Positions 1-5,096 of a DNA stretch of 5,096 bases are shown one piece after another. Within the stretch, counting starts at the first letter, position 1, and each line of letters opens with the position of its first letter. Source of the stretch: an uncultured Klebsiella sp. (lineage in GTDB: Bacteria; Pseudomonadota; Gammaproteobacteria; Enterobacterales; Enterobacteriaceae); the NCBI GenBank assembly GCA_902490055.1, contig CABUCP010000275.1, positions 1 through 5,096 on the forward strand, given 5' to 3'. The notes under the pieces are model-generated. The model made no database searches. It was not told the DNA's origin and was given only the letters and a program-made list of their open reading frames with translations. A program made the position numbers and the translations under genes.

Positions 1-446
1 ACCGCGAGCTCGGCTTTATCTATCAGTTCCACCATCTACTGCCGGATTTTACCGCGCTGGAAAATGTGGCGATGCCGCTGCTGATTGGCAAGAAAAAAGC
101 GGCGGATATTGAACGCCAGGCCAAAGCGATGCTGCAGGCGGTGGGCCTGGAACACCGTAGCCATCACCGTCCGTCGGAGCTTTCCGGCGGCGAGCGTCAG
201 CGTGTGGCGATTGCCCGTGCGCTGGTGAACAAACCGCGGCTGGTGCTGGCGGATGAACCGACCGGTAACCTCGACGCCCGTAACGCCGACAGCATTTTTG
301 AGCTATTGGGCGAGCTGAACGTGGCGCAGCGTACCGCTTTCCTGGTGGTCACTCATGACCTGCAGCTGGCGAAACGAATGAACCGCCAGTTGGAGATGCG
401 CGATGGCCGCCTGACGGCTGACCTGACCCTGATGGGGGCCCAGTAA
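1..446 (+). CDS. lolD: LolD, ATPase of the LolCDE lipoprotein-releasing complex (5' end outside window)
   Basis: LolD is the cytoplasmic ABC ATPase that powers LolCDE, which lifts outer-membrane lipoproteins out of the inner membrane and hands them to periplasmic LolA. The first full codon is at 3, and 147 residues are visible before the TAA at 444-446. The E. coli protein has about 233 residues, so roughly 86 N-terminal residues, including the Walker A loop, lie off the left edge. In visible-fragment numbering: Q-loop region YQFHHLLP (7-14), ABC signature LSGGE (60-64), Walker B LVLADE (80-85) with catalytic Glu85, D-loop NLDA (89-92) and switch His118 in VTHD. All catalytic elements present here are intact. 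The internal GTG at 66 is a Val codon, not a start, because homologous sequence continues upstream of it. The stop overlaps the lolE ATG by one base, which suggests translational coupling. The match to E. coli LolD is from memory and is very close. Confidence 0.97.
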   Translation, partial: RELGFIYQFHHLLPDFTALENVAMPLLIGKKKAADIERQAKAMLQAVGLEHRSHHRPSELSGGERQRVAIARALVNKPRLVLADEPTGNLDARNADSIFELLGELNVAQRTAFLVVTHDLQLAKRMNRQLEMRDGRLTADLTLMGAQ

Positions 447-1690
447 TGGCTTCTCCGTTATCGCTACTGATTGCGCTGCGTTTTAGCCGCGGCAGACGCC
501 GCGGCGGTATGGTCTCGCTGATCTCCGTTATTTCGACGATTGGCATCGCGCTGGGAGTGGCGGTGCTGATCGTCGGCCTGAGCGCAATGAACGGTTTCGA
601 GCGCGAGCTCAACAACCGCATACTGGCGGTGGTGCCGCACGGCGAAATCGAGCCGGTGAAGCAGCCGTGGAATAACTGGAACGAGGCGCTGGCGAAGGTC
701 GAAAAAGTGAAAGGCATCGTCGCCGCAGCGCCCTATATCAACTTTACCGGGCTGGTGGAGAGCGGCAGCAATATGCGCGCCATTCAGGTCAAGGGCGTCG
801 ATCCGCAGCAGGAGAGCCGCCTGAGTTCGCTGCCGAACTTCGTGCAGAACAACGCCTGGGCCAACTTTAAGGCCGGCGAGCAGCAGGTGATCCTCGGCAA
901 AGGGGTCGCTGACGCGCTGCACGTGAAGCAGGGCGACTGGGTGTCGATCATGATTCCGAACTCTGATGCGGAACATCAGCTGTTACAGCCGAAGCGCGTC
1001 AGGCTTCACGTGACCGGTATTCTGCAGTTGAGCGGCCAGCTCGATCACAGCTTCGCCATGATCCCGATGCCGGATGCCCAGCAGTATCTGGATATGGGCA
1101 GCAGCGTGACCGGTATCGCCATTAAAGTCACCGATGTGTTTCATGCCAATACGCTGGTGCGCGACGCCGGGGAAGTGACCAACAGCTACGTTTATATCAA
1201 GAGCTGGATCGGTACTTACGGCTATATGTACCGCGATATTCAAATGATCCGCGCCATTATGTATCTCGCCATGGTGCTGGTGATTGGCGTTGCCTGTTTT
1301 AACATTGTCTCGACGCTGGTGATGGCGGTGAAAGATAAAAGCGGCGATATTGCGGTGCTGCGCACGCTCGGCGCGAAAGACGGCTTAATCCGCGCGATTT
1401 TCGTATGGTATGGTTTACTGGCCGGTTCGGTAGGTAGCCTGATCGGGGTGGCTATCGGCGTGATTGCCGCACTGAAGCTGACATCGATTATCAACGGTAT
1501 CGAGGCGCTGATCGGGCATAAATTCCTTTCCGGCGATATCTATTTTATTGACTTCCTGCCGTCTGAATTGCACTGGCTGGACGTCGTTTATGTGCTGGTG
1601 ACGGCACTGTTGCTGAGTTTGCTGGCCAGCTGGTATCCCTCCCGCCGCGCCAGCCGTATCGACCCGGCGAGGGTGCTGAGTGGCCAGTAA
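446..1690 (+). CDS. lolE: LolE, membrane subunit of the LolCDE lipoprotein-releasing complex
   Basis: LolE is an inner-membrane subunit of LolCDE. It pairs with LolC and two LolD ATPases and is the subunit thought to accept lipoproteins from the membrane. The product has 414 residues, the usual LolE length. Hydrophobic segments fit the four-helix MacB/FtsX-type fold: TM1 about 24-48, a large periplasmic domain about 50-268, TM2 about 270-295, TM3 about 315-345 and TM4 about 377-397. The cytoplasmic stretch 296-314 ([18 protein letters not shown]) is the coupling helix that contacts LolD. The N-terminus is basic ([10 protein letters not shown], 12-21), as expected for cytoplasmic orientation. 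The ATG at 446 overlaps the lolD stop, and a G-run at 434-438 lies 7 bases upstream as a possible ribosome binding site. Periplasmic-domain sequence and the C-terminal RVLSGQ match E. coli LolE rather than LolC, from memory. Nothing is broken. Confidence 0.97.
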   Translation: MASPLSLLIALRFSRGRRRGGMVSLISVISTIGIALGVAVLIVGLSAMNGFERELNNRILAVVPHGEIEPVKQPWNNWNEALAKVEKVKGIVAAAPYINFTGLVESGSNMRAIQVKGVDPQQESRLSSLPNFVQNNAWANFKAGEQQVILGKGVADALHVKQGDWVSIMIPNSDAEHQLLQPKRVRLHVTGILQLSGQLDHSFAMIPMPDAQQYLDMGSSVTGIAIKVTDVFHANTLVRDAGEVTNSYVYIKSWIGTYGYMYRDIQMIRAIMYLAMVLVIGVACFNIVSTLVMAVKDKSGDIAVLRTLGAKDGLIRAIFVWYGLLAGSVGSLIGVAIGVIAALKLTSIINGIEALIGHKFLSGDIYFIDFLPSELHWLDVVYVLVTALLLSLLASWYPSRRASRIDPARVLSGQ

Positions 1691-1712
1691 TTTATCGTCA
1701 TGGCCCGCAAAA

Positions 1713-1748
1713 CGCTGCAGCCATTGAGCCAACGCTGCTGATGCAGCG
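1713..1748 (+). other. Competing hairpins and direct repeat in the lolE-nagK spacer
   Basis: The octamer AACGCTGC occurs at 1711-1718 and again at 1731-1738. Each copy can pair with the same downstream arm, GCAGCG at 1743-1748. The near copy gives a compact hairpin (CGCTGC, loop TGAT, GCAGCG; 6 GC-rich pairs). The far copy gives a 7-pair stem (CGCTGCA with TGCAGCG, 1713-1719 with 1742-1748) around a 22-base loop. The following bases (ACCGCCCAAAGG) have no T-run, so this is not a normal intrinsic terminator. It could slow RNA decay or polymerase between lolE and nagK. That role is inference; only the pairing is seen. Confidence 0.45.
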
Positions 1749-1780
1749 ACCGCCCAAAGGATGAGGTGTTGGGGCCAACA

Positions 1781-1786
1781 AGAGGA
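1781..1786 (+). promoter_or_regulatory. Ribosome binding site of nagK (sets the start)
   Basis: AGAGGA lies 9 bases before the ATG at 1796. It supports that ATG over the in-frame GTG at 1766, which would add ten residues not found in NagK and has no comparable purine-rich site at the right distance. Confidence 0.75.
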
Positions 1787-1795
1787 ATTGCTGAA

Positions 1796-2707
1796 ATGTA
1801 CTACGGATTTGACATTGGCGGCAGCAAGATAGCGCTGGGCGTATTTGATAACACGCGGCGGCTGCAGTGGGAAAAACGCGTCGCCACCCCGACGGAAAGC
1901 TACGAGGCTTTCCTGCAGGCGATTGAGTCGCTGGTGCGCGAAGCCGATCGGCGCTTCGGCGTGGAAGGGGCGGTTGGTATCGGGATCCCGGGCATGCCGG
2001 AAACCGCCGACGGCAATCTTTACGCCGCCAACGTACCCGCCGCCAGCGGCAAACCGCTGCGTATTGACCTCAGTACACGGCTGGGGCGTGAAGTTCGTCT
2101 CGATAACGATGCCAACTGCTTTGCGCTTTCTGAAGCCTGGGATGACGAATTCACCCAGTATCCGCTAGTGATGGGGTTAATCCTCGGTACCGGCGTCGGC
2201 GGCGGGATTGTGCTCAACGGCAAATCGATAACCGGTCACAGCTATATCACCGGCGAGTTCGGCCATATTCGTTTGCCGGTGGACGCGCTGGAAGTGGTCG
2301 GGCGCGATTTTCCGCTTACCCGCTGCGGCTGCGGCCAGCTCGGCTGCATTGAAAACTACCTTTCCGGCCGCGGGTTCGCCTGGCTGTATCATCATTTTTA
2401 CCATCAATCCTTAACTTCGCCGGAGATCGTCGCGCGATGGCAGCAGAGCGACGCGCAGGCGCGCGAGCATGTTGAACGTTATCTCGACCTGCTGGCCGTG
2501 TGCCTGGGCAATATTCTTACTATTGTCGATCCGGATCTGCTGGTGTTAGGCGGAGGATTGTCTAATTTTACTGCTATAACCGAAGGGCTGGCGCAGCGCC
2601 TGCCGCGTCATTTGCTTCCGGTGGCCCGAGTGCCGCGCATTGAACGCGCGCGCCACGGCGACGCAGGAGGCATGCGCGGTGCGGCCTTCCTTCATTTGAC
2701 TCATTAA
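1796..2707 (+). CDS. nagK: NagK, N-acetyl-D-glucosamine kinase (ROK family)
   Basis: NagK is a cytoplasmic kinase that converts GlcNAc, released during peptidoglycan recycling, to GlcNAc-6-phosphate using ATP. The product then feeds NagA or UDP-GlcNAc synthesis. From the ATG at 1796 it has 303 residues, the length of E. coli NagK. Visible ROK features: N-terminal phosphate-binding loop DIGGSK (6-11), sugar-binding GIPGMPET (63-70), catalytic Asp105 in LDNDAN (102-107), second nucleotide loop GTGVGGG (131-137), the EFGH motif (154-157), and zinc ligands His157, Cys177, Cys179 and Cys184 in the [10 protein letters not shown] segment. There is no N-terminal helix-turn-helix, which rules out ROK repressors such as NagC or Mlc. 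The first loop has Ser10 where E. coli has Thr, a mild change. cobB follows after 14 bp. I see no credible promoter in the 105-bp gap upstream, so it is probably co-transcribed with lolCDE. Confidence 0.96.
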   Translation: MYYGFDIGGSKIALGVFDNTRRLQWEKRVATPTESYEAFLQAIESLVREADRRFGVEGAVGIGIPGMPETADGNLYAANVPAASGKPLRIDLSTRLGREVRLDNDANCFALSEAWDDEFTQYPLVMGLILGTGVGGGIVLNGKSITGHSYITGEFGHIRLPVDALEVVGRDFPLTRCGCGQLGCIENYLSGRGFAWLYHHFYHQSLTSPEIVARWQQSDAQAREHVERYLDLLAVCLGNILTIVDPDLLVLGGGLSNFTAITEGLAQRLPRHLLPVARVPRIERARHGDAGGMRGAAFLHLTH

Positions 2708-2721
2708 TTACAGGGGTAGCT

Positions 2722-3546
2722 ATGCTGTCGCGCCGCTTACATCGCTTAAGCCGTTTCCGTCGTAAAAAACGCCAGTTGCGCGATCGCTTACGGCAACGTG
2801 TCTTCTTTCGCGAAGACAAAACGTCGCCGCAGGCGATAGACAAACCGCGGGTGGTGGTGTTAACCGGCGCCGGTATTTCGGCAGAATCGGGAATTAAAAC
2901 CTTCCGTGCCGCCGACGGTCTGTGGGAAGAACACCGGGTTGAAGACGTGGCGACGCCGGAAGGCTTCGCCCGCGACCCGGCGCTGGTGCAGGCGTTTTAC
3001 AATGCCCGCCGCCGCCAGCTGCAGAGCGCGGAAATAACGCCCAATGCCGCGCACCTGGCGCTGGCGAAGCTCGAAGAAGCGCTCGGCGATCGTTTTCTGC
3101 TGGTGACGCAGAATATCGATAATCTGCACGAGCGCGCAGGCAACCGCCGGGTAATCCATATGCACGGCGAGCTGCTGAAGGTACGCTGTTCGTGGAGCGG
3201 GCAGGTGCTGGAGTGGACCGGCGACGTCACCGCAGACGACAAATGCCACTGCTGCCAGTTCCCGGCGGCGCTGCGCCCGCACGTGGTATGGTTTGGCGAG
3301 ATGCCGTTAGGCATGGATGAGATTTACAGCGGGCTGGCGGAGGCCGATATCTTTATTGCCATCGGCACTTCAGGGCACGTCTACCCGGCGGCGGGGTTCG
3401 TCCATGAGGCCCGTCTGCACGGCGCGCACACCGTTGAACTTAACCTGGAGCCGAGCCAGGTCGGCAGCGAATTCGCTGAGAAGCATTACGGGCTGGCAAG
3501 CGAAGTGGTGCCTGAGTTCATTGATAAGCTGCTAAAAGGGTTGTAA
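2722..3546 (+). CDS. cobB: CobB, NAD+-dependent protein-lysine deacylase (sirtuin)
   Basis: CobB is the cytoplasmic sirtuin of enterobacteria. It removes acetyl and succinyl groups from lysines at the cost of NAD+, and reactivates acetyl-CoA synthetase among other targets. The product has 274 residues. An Arg/Lys-rich tail (1-30) marks the long isoform. The Rossmann core follows: GAGIS (49-53) and TFRAADGLW (60-68) for NAD+ binding, QNID (130-133), and catalytic His148 in HMHGE. The small zinc-type module carries Cys156, Cys175, Cys177 and Cys178. The NAD+-binding segment [12 protein letters not shown] is at 215-226. Tyr93 and Arg96 correspond to the pair that gives E. coli CobB its desuccinylase activity. 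AGGGG at 2712-2716 is the ribosome binding site, 5 bases before the ATG. Residue 39 is Ile (ATA codon at 2836), where I recall E. coli and Salmonella having the Met that starts the short isoform. The C-terminus stops at LLKGL, as in Salmonella and without E. coli's extra six residues. Confidence 0.96.
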   Translation: MLSRRLHRLSRFRRKKRQLRDRLRQRVFFREDKTSPQAIDKPRVVVLTGAGISAESGIKTFRAADGLWEEHRVEDVATPEGFARDPALVQAFYNARRRQLQSAEITPNAAHLALAKLEEALGDRFLLVTQNIDNLHERAGNRRVIHMHGELLKVRCSWSGQVLEWTGDVTADDKCHCCQFPAALRPHVVWFGEMPLGMDEIYSGLAEADIFIAIGTSGHVYPAAGFVHEARLHGAHTVELNLEPSQVGSEFAEKHYGLASEVVPEFIDKLLKGL

Positions 3547-3550
3547 CCGC

Positions 3551-4609
3551 TTAACGCAGCGCCTTTTTACTGCTGGCGCGGATTTTCAGGCTGGAGGCGA
3601 GCTCAATATTGCTCTCCGGCCCGTGGCCCGCCAGCAGATTCAACAAGGTTTTCCCCGCTATGGTGCCGACCTCGCTCCACGGGAACTCCACCGCCGTCAG
3701 CGCCGGCGAACAGACAGCCGCCAGCGTCCCACCGCTTAAACTCGCCAGCGCCAGCGTATCCGGCACGGCGAAGCCAGCATTATGGCAGGCCATAATACAG
3801 CCGCAGGCGATTTCATCCGACGTGCAAATCAATGCATCCAGCTCCGGCCAGGTGATACGGATATCGTTCAGTAAATTAAAGCCGGTGGTGATGCTGGAGG
3901 GTAGGTGCGGCGTCACCACGCGGTGCGGTGAATGGTTGATCGCCAGCATCCCGCTATTCCAGCCGCTGAGAACCTGGCGGAACATGATGTTATTGGAGGC
4001 GGTGCATAGTAGCCCGAGGTTTTTATATCCCGCCTGCGCCAGCGCGCTAACCAGTTTTTTGATTGCCGCCGCGTAGTCTACGCCGATGCTGACGCCGCGG
4101 GTTTCATTATTGAGCGCGCCGATTTCGACCACCGGCACGCCGGTATTGGCCAGCATTTGCGAGCAGCTGTCGATGTTATCAATATTGAACTGCACGATGG
4201 CGGCCGGATTGTAAGCCAGCATCTGCTGAAATGCCTTTTCCTCGCTTTGGCCGCCCTGGCCGGATTCAATAAACATCATGCTGTAGCCCTGGGTGGCGAG
4301 GACGGTCTGCAGCGTTTCGGAGACGGCGATAAAGCCCGGCGACGAGAAAGAGGGGACGACGCCCATCACCAGCGTGGAATCTGCTGAAGCGAGGCTGCGC
4401 GCCTGCAGGTTGGGGACGTAACCCAGTTCGCTGACCGCGGCTTCAATTTTGTGACGCAGGTCGGGGTTCACTTTTTCAGGCATGCGTAACGCGCGGGATA
4501 CGGTCATGGTACTGACGCCCACCAGCTTAGCCACTTCCGCCAGCGTAATCTTGCCGGTATTTTTTCTGCGTTTCTCTTTGCTGCCGTCATCCGTTTGTAA
4601 CGTCTGCAC
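3551..4609 (-). CDS. LacI/GntR-family transcriptional repressor, probably local regulator of the divergent PTS gene
   Basis: This is a DNA-binding sugar-responsive repressor of the LacI family. From the GTG at 4609-4607 it has 352 residues. The helix-turn-helix is at about 21-41 (ITLAEVAKLVGVS then MTVSRALR), followed by the third helix to ELGYVPN and the hinge ARSLAS (about 70-75) with the minor-groove Leu. The periplasmic-binding-protein-like effector domain runs from MGVVPSF (about 82) to the end. MTVSRALRMPEKV resembles GntR of gluconate metabolism, but the ligand cannot be read. About 20 mostly basic residues (KEKRRKNTGK) precede the HTH, longer than in GntR. The start was chosen because GGAGGAG lies directly upstream. 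An in-frame ATG at 4645 would add 12 residues but has no ribosome binding site. The stop is 4 bp from the cobB stop, tail to tail. It is divergent from a PTS EIIA gene with two matching operators between them, so control of that gene and of itself is the likely job. Confidence 0.9.
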   Translation of the reverse strand: MQTLQTDDGSKEKRRKNTGKITLAEVAKLVGVSTMTVSRALRMPEKVNPDLRHKIEAAVSELGYVPNLQARSLASADSTLVMGVVPSFSSPGFIAVSETLQTVLATQGYSMMFIESGQGGQSEEKAFQQMLAYNPAAIVQFNIDNIDSCSQMLANTGVPVVEIGALNNETRGVSIGVDYAAAIKKLVSALAQAGYKNLGLLCTASNNIMFRQVLSGWNSGMLAINHSPHRVVTPHLPSSITTGFNLLNDIRITWPELDALICTSDEIACGCIMACHNAGFAVPDTLALASLSGGTLAAVCSPALTAVEFPWSEVGTIAGKTLLNLLAGHGPESNIELASSLKIRASSKKALR

Positions 4610-4613
4610 CGAA

Positions 4614-4620
4614 CTCCTCC
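4614..4620 (-). promoter_or_regulatory. Ribosome binding site of the LacI-family gene (sets the start)
   Basis: On the - strand this reads GGAGGAG, the strongest Shine-Dalgarno match in the window. The leading GGAGG is 6 bases before the GTG at 4609. The alternative ATG at 4645 is preceded by CCATCATTTACA, which has no such match. It also places this site inside the coding region, which argues for the shorter protein. Confidence 0.7.
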
Positions 4621-4693
4621 TTTCCGTTCTACCTTGAAACGCCATTGTAAATGATGGCGGCGCGAAGTCACCACTCCTCGCTACCTTAAACGA

Positions 4694-4722
4694 AGTATGG
4701 TTAATGAAGTTAGCGGTAACAA
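4694..4722 (-). promoter_or_regulatory. Predicted promoter of the LacI-family gene
   Basis: Read on the - strand: -35 TTGTTA (4722-4717, 4 of 6), 17-bp spacer, -10 CATACT (4699-4694, 4 of 6). The start would be near A at 4687, giving a leader of about 77 bases to the GTG. Operator O1 overlaps the -35 and spacer, the arrangement of negative autoregulation. Weaker alternatives with TAAAAT (4730-4725) or CATAAT (4743-4738) as -10 have poorer -35 boxes and would be covered by operator O2. Confidence 0.45.
4709..4720. promoter_or_regulatory. Operator O1 for a LacI-family repressor
   Basis: GTTAGCGGTAAC is an inverted repeat with a single mismatched pair and the central CG typical of LacI/GntR-family operators. 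It matches O2 at 11 of 12 positions. It lies inside the predicted repressor promoter and about 92 bp upstream of the predicted EIIA transcription start. Assignment to the adjacent regulator is inferred from position and family. Confidence 0.65.
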
Positions 4723-4742
4723 GTATTTTAACATTTTATTAT

Positions 4743-4754
4743 GTTAGCGCTAAC
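4743..4754. promoter_or_regulatory. Operator O2 for a LacI-family repressor (perfect palindrome)
   Basis: GTTAGCGCTAAC is a perfect 12-bp palindrome with the LacI-family half-site layout. Its centre is 34 bp from O1 and about 58 bp upstream of the predicted EIIA start. It directly adjoins the CRP-like site, so bound repressor could interfere with CRP or with the RNA polymerase alpha subunits. It is the best operator candidate in the window. Confidence 0.75.
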
Positions 4755-4756
4755 TT

Positions 4757-4772
4757 TGCGAGTTTGATCACG
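4757..4772 (+). promoter_or_regulatory. CRP-like activator site of the EIIA promoter
   Basis: TGCGA-N6-TCACG matches the CRP consensus TGTGA-N6-TCACA at 8 of 10 core bases, with the two mismatches placed symmetrically. The centre (4764/4765) is about 42 bp upstream of the predicted start at 4807, within one base of the class II activator position. The downstream -10 has no good -35, as expected for a CRP-dependent promoter. CRP control is also usual for PTS operons. Confidence 0.6.
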
Positions 4773-4794
4773 GAAACACGCGGATCCATTCCAC

Positions 4795-4800
4795 TATAGT
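4795..4800 (+). promoter_or_regulatory. -10 box of the PTS EIIA gene promoter
   Basis: TATAGT matches the sigma-70 -10 at 5 of 6 bases and predicts a start near A4807, 23 bases before the EIIA ATG. At 17-bp spacing the -35 position reads GGAAAC, a poor match, so activation would be needed. No extended -10 TG is present. Confidence 0.6.
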
Positions 4801-4820
4801 AGCCTCACTTTAAAAAGCAT

Positions 4821-4824
4821 GAGG
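4821..4824 (+). promoter_or_regulatory. Ribosome binding site of the PTS EIIA gene
   Basis: GAGG lies 5 bases before the ATG at 4830. It fixes the start of this right-truncated gene, and the product aligns with EIIA proteins from its first residues. Confidence 0.6.
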
Positions 4825-4829
4825 CGCTT

Positions 4830-5096
4830 ATGATTTCGACCTGGTTGCCCGCAACAAATATCCAAATAATAGACCGCGTTGCCGACTGGCAGCAGGCGGT
4901 AGAAATATCTGCACAGCCTCTATTAGCGCAGGAAGCAATTAATCCCGATTATTTAAATGCGATTTTTAACAGCCATCAGGAGTTGGGACCTTATTATGTG
5001 CTGGCACCTGGACTAGCAATGCCGCACGCTCGTCCGGAGCAGGGAGCAGTAAAAAATGGATTATCGCTTTTGCATATTAAACAGGGCGTATCATTC
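4830..5096 (+). CDS. PTS EIIA component, mannitol/fructose superfamily, CmtB-like (3' end outside window)
   Basis: This is a cytoplasmic phosphocarrier of a sugar phosphotransferase system. It takes a phosphate from HPr and passes it to an EIIB domain that phosphorylates the incoming sugar. The window holds 89 residues of a protein expected to have about 145-155. The diagnostic segment is GPYYVLAPGLAMPHARPE (53-70). His66 in the MPHARPE motif is the phosphoryl-accepting residue of the EIIA-2 family. This segment and the N-terminal DWQQAV (19-24) resemble, from memory, CmtB (cryptic mannitol EIIA) more than UlaC, which has MPHGRPE; FrvA and MtlA are less similar. The substrate is therefore unresolved between hexitol-like, pentitol-like and ascorbate-like sugars. 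Hand-counted G+C is about 47 percent over the visible gene, against about 65 percent in a 60-base nagK sample. Codons such as CTA, ATA and GGA are frequent. EIIB and EIIC genes should follow to the right. Regulation is probably by CRP and the divergent repressor. Confidence 0.88.
   Translation, partial: MISTWLPATNIQIIDRVADWQQAVEISAQPLLAQEAINPDYLNAIFNSHQELGPYYVLAPGLAMPHARPEQGAVKNGLSLLHIKQGVSF

Noticed and set aside
464..976. Long - strand open frame opposite lolE (170 residues), with similar antisense frames elsewhere, such as 349-717 and 2860-3282
   Set aside because: His/Arg/Ala-rich compositions typical of antisense shadows in GC-rich genes, with no recognisable motif, and lying opposite well-matched conserved genes.
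1724..1752. TTGAGC as a -35 for a nagK promoter in the spacer
   Set aside because: At 16-18 bp downstream the sequence is GC-rich (CGACCG) with no -10 resemblance.
1766..1795. In-frame GTG giving a 313-residue NagK
   Set aside because: The extra ten residues (including LGPTRGIAE) are not part of NagK. AGAGGA at 1781-1786 serves the ATG at 1796, which yields the standard 303 residues.
3559..3579. GCGCC / GGCGC inverted repeat after cobB as a terminator
   Set aside because: The T-run (3564-3568) is in the loop, not after the stem, and the stem is only 5 pairs, so it does not have the form of an intrinsic terminator.
4040..4051. GCGCTAAC inside the repressor gene as a third operator
   Set aside because: Only 8 of 12 bases match O2; the left half is absent and the sequence is explained by coding for the repressor.
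3609..4076. + strand open frame of 155 residues inside the repressor gene
   Set aside because: It lies fully antisense to the LacI-family effector domain, which has clear family motifs throughout. No domain is recognisable in the + strand product.
4819..4833. Mini open frame (ATG AGG CGC TTA TGA) overlapping the EIIA start as a leader peptide
   Set aside because: It is four codons, its own start falls within the EIIA ribosome binding region, and no attenuator-like structure is visible. It is more simply the Shine-Dalgarno context.

Overview
The window looks like a chromosomal segment of a GC-rich enterobacterium. Klebsiella, Raoultella and Enterobacter relatives are the best guess. The basis is near-identity, recalled from memory, of four consecutive products to E. 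coli LolD, LolE, NagK and CobB, in the same order and at nearly the same lengths. Genus cannot be settled from this sequence alone.

Layout. Positions 1-3546 (+ strand) hold a conserved housekeeping block: the C-terminal part of lolD, then lolE overlapping it by one base (TAATG), a 105-bp gap with a small hairpin cluster, nagK, and cobB 14 bp later. LolD and LolE belong to the LolCDE machine, which extracts lipoproteins from the inner membrane. NagK returns N-acetylglucosamine from recycled cell wall to GlcNAc-6-P. CobB is the sirtuin-type NAD+-dependent protein-lysine deacylase. Only cobB's own ribosome binding site and no obvious new promoter lie between the genes, so they are probably read as one transcript extending from lolC.

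Positions 3551-5096 are accessory and differ from what I recall downstream of cobB in E. coli K-12. A LacI/GntR-family repressor gene on the - strand ends 4 bp from the cobB stop, tail to tail. It is divergent from a gene cut by the right edge, which encodes a PTS EIIA protein of the mannitol/fructose superfamily, most like cryptic-mannitol CmtB and ascorbate UlaC.

The spacer between the divergent genes carries a readable control region. It has two LacI-type operators sharing 11 of 12 bases, with centres 34 bp apart. A CRP-like site (8 of 10 core bases) sits about 42 bp upstream of the predicted EIIA transcription start, the class II activator position. The TATAGT -10 has no good -35. One operator overlaps the predicted repressor promoter, and the other abuts the CRP site. 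The inferred logic is a locally repressed, autoregulated, catabolite-controlled sugar uptake operon. Its substrate is unknown, and the remaining PTS and catabolic genes should lie to the right.

I found no tRNA or rRNA gene, insertion sequence, CRISPR array, or convincing intrinsic terminator. There is no gene-free stretch over 300 bases.
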